Assembly: GCA_025937035.1 (NCBI GenBank)
Contig: JAICSG010000223.1
Location: forward strand, 1-6,716
Length of the DNA stretch: 6,716 bases
Direction: 5' to 3'
DNA from: Thermoanaerobaculia bacterium
GTDB lineage: Bacteria; Acidobacteriota; Thermoanaerobaculia; Multivoradales; UBA5704
A program made the position numbers and the translations under genes. This document shows positions 3,838-6,716 of the stretch, piece by piece. The notes under the pieces were generated by a model. That model ran no database searches. It saw only the letters and a list, made by a program, of their open reading frames with translations, and was not told where the DNA came from. How positions within the stretch are numbered: position 1 is the stretch's first letter; the number at the start of each line of letters is the position of its first letter.

Positions 3838-6716
3838 ATGGACACGCTTTCCACCCCGCAGATCTCAGCGCGCAACGGCCACCGGAAGGATTTCTCCCGC
3901 ATCACGACGTCGCTGCCGATCCCGAACCTGATCGACGTCCAGCGGCGGAGCTACGAGCGCTTCCTGCAGATGAACCTGCTGCCCGAGGAGCGGGCGAACC
4001 AGGGCTTGCAGGCGGTCTTCACGGGCATCTTTCCGTTCTCCGACTTTCGCGAGACCTGCTCGCTCGACTTCGTCAAGTACCAGATCGGAGACTGGCAGTG
4101 TAAGTGCGGCGAGCTGAAGGGCCTCGAGTACCTCCGCATGACCTGCACCAACTGCGGTGCCAAGATCATGACCGACCATCCCCACGAGGAGACGGTCACC
4201 TGCACGGAGTGCGGCTTCGTCAATAAGAACCGGGTGACGAAGTGCGACATCTGCGGCAACCCCGTGGACCTGCAGCTCAAGTACTCGATCTCGGACTGCC
4301 AGGAGCGCGGCATGACCTTCGCCGTGCCGCTGAAGGTCACCTTCCGCCTCTTCGTGTATGACCGCGACCCCGAGACCGGCACGCGCATGATGCGCGACGC
4401 CAAGGAGGAGGAGGTCTACTTCGGCGACATCCCGCTGATGACGGACAACGGCACGTTCATCATCAACGGCACCGAGCGCGTCATCGTCTCCCAGCTCCAC
4501 CGGAGCCCCGGCGTCTTCTTCACCAAGGAAGGCCCCCGCTCCTACCTCGCCAAGATCATCCCGTACCGCGGCTCCTGGGTGGAGTTCGAGTACGACCAGA
4601 AGGACGTGCTGTCGGTCCGCATCGACCGCAAGCGCAAGTTCCACGGCACGGTCTTCCTGCGCGCCCTGGGGCTGGAGTCCGACGAGTCGATCCTCCGCCA
4701 GTTCTACACCCCGGTCGGCCTCTCCTCGGAAGGGGCGGGCAAGTTCACCCTGCACGTCGGACCCAAGGTGCTGGAGCCCGAGCGGCTGAAGGACCGCCAG
4801 AGCCGTGGCCGCCGCGAGTCGTACCCGATCTTCGCCGGCATCACCCTCTCCAAGGATCAGATCGGCAAGCTCGACACCGGCCAGACGATCGCCTTCGAGG
4901 TGGACCGCGAGGACCTGGAGCGCGCCTTCTTCATCGGCGACGTGGTCGATCTCGACACCGGCGAGGTCCTCTTCGAGGCCAACGAGCTGGTGCCCGAGGA
5001 CGTGGACGAGCGGCTCGACGGCCGCAACCACACCCCGGTCGAGGTCTTCTTCCCCGACTGGGAGCTGGTGGGCGCCACCCTTTCGAACACGCTGGCCAAG
5101 GACACCACCAAGAGCTCGCGCGAGGCGCTGATCGAGATCTATCGCCGCATGCGCCCGGGCGATCCTCCGACCCTGGAGAGCGCCCGCTCGCTGTTCTACG
5201 GCATGTTCTTCGACGCCAAGCGCTACGACTTCTCGCGGGTCGGCCGCTTCAAGTTCAACATCAAGCTGGACACCGAGGTGCCGGTCGACCAGAAGACCCT
5301 CGGCGCGGACGACTTCTTCCGCGTCATCGAGTACCTGCTGCGCCTGCAGAAGGACGCCGGCCGGGTGGACGACATCGACAACCTGGGCAACCGCCGCGTG
5401 CGCGCCGTGGGCGAGCTGCTGGAGAACCAGTTCCGCATCGGCCTCGTGCGCATGGAGCGGGCGATCAAGGAGAAGATGTCGGTCCACCAGGACATCGACT
5501 CGGCGATGCCGCACGACCTGATCAACTCCAAGCCGGTGATCGCGGCGATCAAGGAGTTCTTCGGCTCGTCGCAGCTCTCGCAGTTCATGGACCAGACCAA
5601 CCCGCTCTCCGAGGTCACCCACAAGCGGCGCCTCTCGGCCCTCGGACCGGGCGGCCTCTCGCGCGAGCGGGCCGGCTTCGAGGTGCGCGACGTGCACGCC
5701 ACGCACTACGGCCGCATCTGCCCCATCGAGACGCCGGAAGGCCCGAACATCGGCCTGATCTCGTCGCTGGCCACCTACGCCCGGATCAACGACTACGGGT
5801 TCATCGAGAGCCCGTACAAGAAGGTCGAGGGGGGCCGGGTGCTCGACCACTTCCGGATCATGAAGGTGGGCGACGGCCAGCTCCGTCTCGGACAGGTGGT
5901 CACCAGCGACGAGCTGAAGGCGGAGAACGAGCGCCTGACCAAGGCCGGCAAGCGGCCGGTGGAGGCCGAGCCGCACGCCTTCTATCTCTCGGCGTGGGAC
6001 GAGGAGAAGTACATCATCGCGCAGGCCAACGCCCGCCTCGACGAGGGTGGCTACTTCGTGCAGGACCGCATCATCTCGCGCGCCGGCGGCGACTTCATCT
6101 CCGTCGAGCGGGACCGCATCGACTACATGGACATCAGCCCCAAGCAGCTGGTGTCGGTGGCCGCGGCGCTCATCCCGTTCCTGGAGAACGACGACGCCAA
6201 CCGCGCGCTGATGGGCTCGAACATGCAGCGCCAGGCGGTGCCGCTGCTCCGCTCCGACTCGCCGATCGTGGGCACCGGCCTCGAGGGGATCGTGGCCCAG
6301 GACTCCGGCGCGGTGGTGCTCACCAAGCGGGGCGGCGTGGTCGACTCGGTGGACGCCGAGCGCATCATCGTGCGCGTGGAGGGCGAGGACCTGGAGACCG
6401 GCGAGACCAAGGACTTCGGCGCCGACATCTACCAGCTCATCAAGTTCCGCCGCTCCAACCAGAACACCTGCATCACCCAGAAGCCGGTGGCCTACGAGGG
6501 GCAGCGGGTCAAGAAGGGGGACGTGCTGGCCGACGGCCCCTGCACCGAGCTGGGCGAGCTGGCGCTGGGCCGCAACGTGCTGGTCGCCTTCATGCCCTGG
6601 CGCGGGTACAACTTCGAGGACGCAATCCTGATCTCCGAGAAGCTGGTGCGGGAGGACTACTACACCTCCATCCACATCGAGGAGTTCGAGATCGAGGCCC
6701 GCGACACCAAGCTGGG
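3838..6716 (+). CDS. rpoB: DNA-directed RNA polymerase subunit beta, N-terminal 959 codons (partial, 3' end outside window)
   Basis: The beta subunit forms one pincer of RNA polymerase and part of its active site. The frame is open from ATG 3838 to the window edge. In order it shows the N-terminal motif [18 protein letters not shown] (about residues 26-43), an inserted cysteine-rich segment (86-145), and the protrusion core [27 protein letters not shown]. The lobe follows (IIPYRGSW, then [17 protein letters not shown]). The rifampicin region [34 protein letters not shown] lies at 574-607, and [14 protein letters not shown] at 628-641. An additional segment is at about 670-714. Then come [25 protein letters not shown] and the catalytic-region [14 protein letters not shown], with the acidic pair E927-D928 corresponding to E. 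coli E813-D814. The remaining third, including the active-site lysines and C-terminal clamp, is outside. rpoC normally follows. Confidence 0.98.
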   Translation, partial: MDTLSTPQISARNGHRKDFSRITTSLPIPNLIDVQRRSYERFLQMNLLPEERANQGLQAVFTGIFPFSDFRETCSLDFVKYQIGDWQCKCGELKGLEYLRMTCTNCGAKIMTDHPHEETVTCTECGFVNKNRVTKCDICGNPVDLQLKYSISDCQERGMTFAVPLKVTFRLFVYDRDPETGTRMMRDAKEEEVYFGDIPLMTDNGTFIINGTERVIVSQLHRSPGVFFTKEGPRSYLAKIIPYRGSWVEFEYDQKDVLSVRIDRKRKFHGTVFLRALGLESDESILRQFYTPVGLSSEGAGKFTLHVGPKVLEPERLKDRQSRGRRESYPIFAGITLSKDQIGKLDTGQTIAFEVDREDLERAFFIGDVVDLDTGEVLFEANELVPEDVDERLDGRNHTPVEVFFPDWELVGATLSNTLAKDTTKSSREALIEIYRRMRPGDPPTLESARSLFYGMFFDAKRYDFSRVGRFKFNIKLDTEVPVDQKTLGADDFFRVIEYLLRLQKDAGRVDDIDNLGNRRVRAVGELLENQFRIGLVRMERAIKEKMSVHQDIDSAMPHDLINSKPVIAAIKEFFGSSQLSQFMDQTNPLSEVTHKRRLSALGPGGLSRERAGFEVRDVHATHYGRICPIETPEGPNIGLISSLATYARINDYGFIESPYKKVEGGRVLDHFRIMKVGDGQLRLGQVVTSDELKAENERLTKAGKRPVEAEPHAFYLSAWDEEKYIIAQANARLDEGGYFVQDRIISRAGGDFISVERDRIDYMDISPKQLVSVAAALIPFLENDDANRALMGSNMQRQAVPLLRSDSPIVGTGLEGIVAQDSGAVVLTKRGGVVDSVDAERIIVRVEGEDLETGETKDFGADIYQLIKFRRSNQNTCITQKPVAYEGQRVKKGDVLADGPCTELGELALGRNVLVAFMPWRGYNFEDAILISEKLVREDYYTSIHIEEFEIEARDTKL
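4093..4272 (+). other. Zinc-ribbon-like insertion within RpoB (residues 86-145)
   Basis: About 60 residues are inserted at the point equivalent to E. coli RpoB residue 77. The E. coli offset is 9 just before it and 69 just after, and it stays 69 through the rifampicin region. It holds eight cysteines in four pairs: C88-x-C90 with C103-x2-C106, and C122-x2-C125 with C136-x2-C139. The knuckles CKCG, CTNCG, CTECG and CDICG are typical of zinc ribbons, so two zinc-binding units are likely. The segment is in frame, has the same codon bias as the rest of rpoB, and has conserved beta sequence on both sides, so it is a genuine domain insertion and not a frameshift. A similar block in acidobacterial RpoB is recalled from memory only. 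Confidence 0.88.

Noticed and set aside
3680..3931. An 83-codon plus-strand frame starting in the rplL-rpoB gap
   Set aside because: It runs about 90 bases into rpoB in another frame, has no ribosome binding site and is rich in P and R without any motif.
3865..6675. A 936-codon open frame on the minus strand covering almost all of rpoB in the window
   Set aside because: It is antisense to an unmistakable rpoB. Its product is low-complexity (rich in L, V, H, D, R, A) with no recognisable domain, as expected when GC-rich third positions suppress stops on the opposite strand.

Overview
This window is a slice of the universally conserved bacterial transcription/translation core cluster, all on the + strand. 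The order is 3' end of tuf (EF-Tu), tRNA-Trp(CCA), secE, nusG, rplK (L11), rplA (L1), rplJ (L10), rplL (L7/L12) and the first 959 codons of rpoB, which runs off the right edge. The DNA is GC-rich with strong G/C bias at third codon positions, which is why long antisense open frames appear over the real genes. No mobile element, CRISPR array, phage gene or horizontally acquired cargo is visible.

Organism: a GC-rich, non-E. coli-like bacterium. The best clue is a cysteine-rich insertion of about 60 residues near the N-terminus of RpoB (two zinc-ribbon-like units, eight cysteines). From memory, acidobacterial beta subunits carry a very similar segment, so Acidobacteriota is my leading guess. This was not tested by any search, and related deep-branching GC-rich phyla remain possible.

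Layout. 1-396 is the end of tuf, followed by a strong GC hairpin (421-446) and two TTGACA boxes. tRNA-Trp lies at 492-568. secE (614-814) and nusG (811-1359) overlap by four bases. A perfect 8-bp hairpin separates nusG from rplK. rplK, rplA and rplJ are packed with 23-24 nt gaps and individual Shine-Dalgarno sites. rplL follows after 67 nt with a perfect TAAGGAG site, consistent with the multi-copy need for L7/L12. A 281-nt gap (3557-3837) with potential RNA structure but no credible gene then precedes rpoB.

How the genes work together: EF-Tu delivers aminoacyl-tRNA to the ribosome. L10, L7/L12 and L11 form the stalk and stalk base that recruit and activate EF-Tu and other translational GTPases, and L1 forms the opposite stalk near the E site. 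NusG couples RNA polymerase, whose beta subunit is RpoB, to the ribosome and Rho. SecE is an essential part of the SecYEG export channel. The window is largely ordinary; the points worth attention are the RpoB insertions, the non-coding structures between genes, and an L10 tail that looks built for three L7/L12 dimers.
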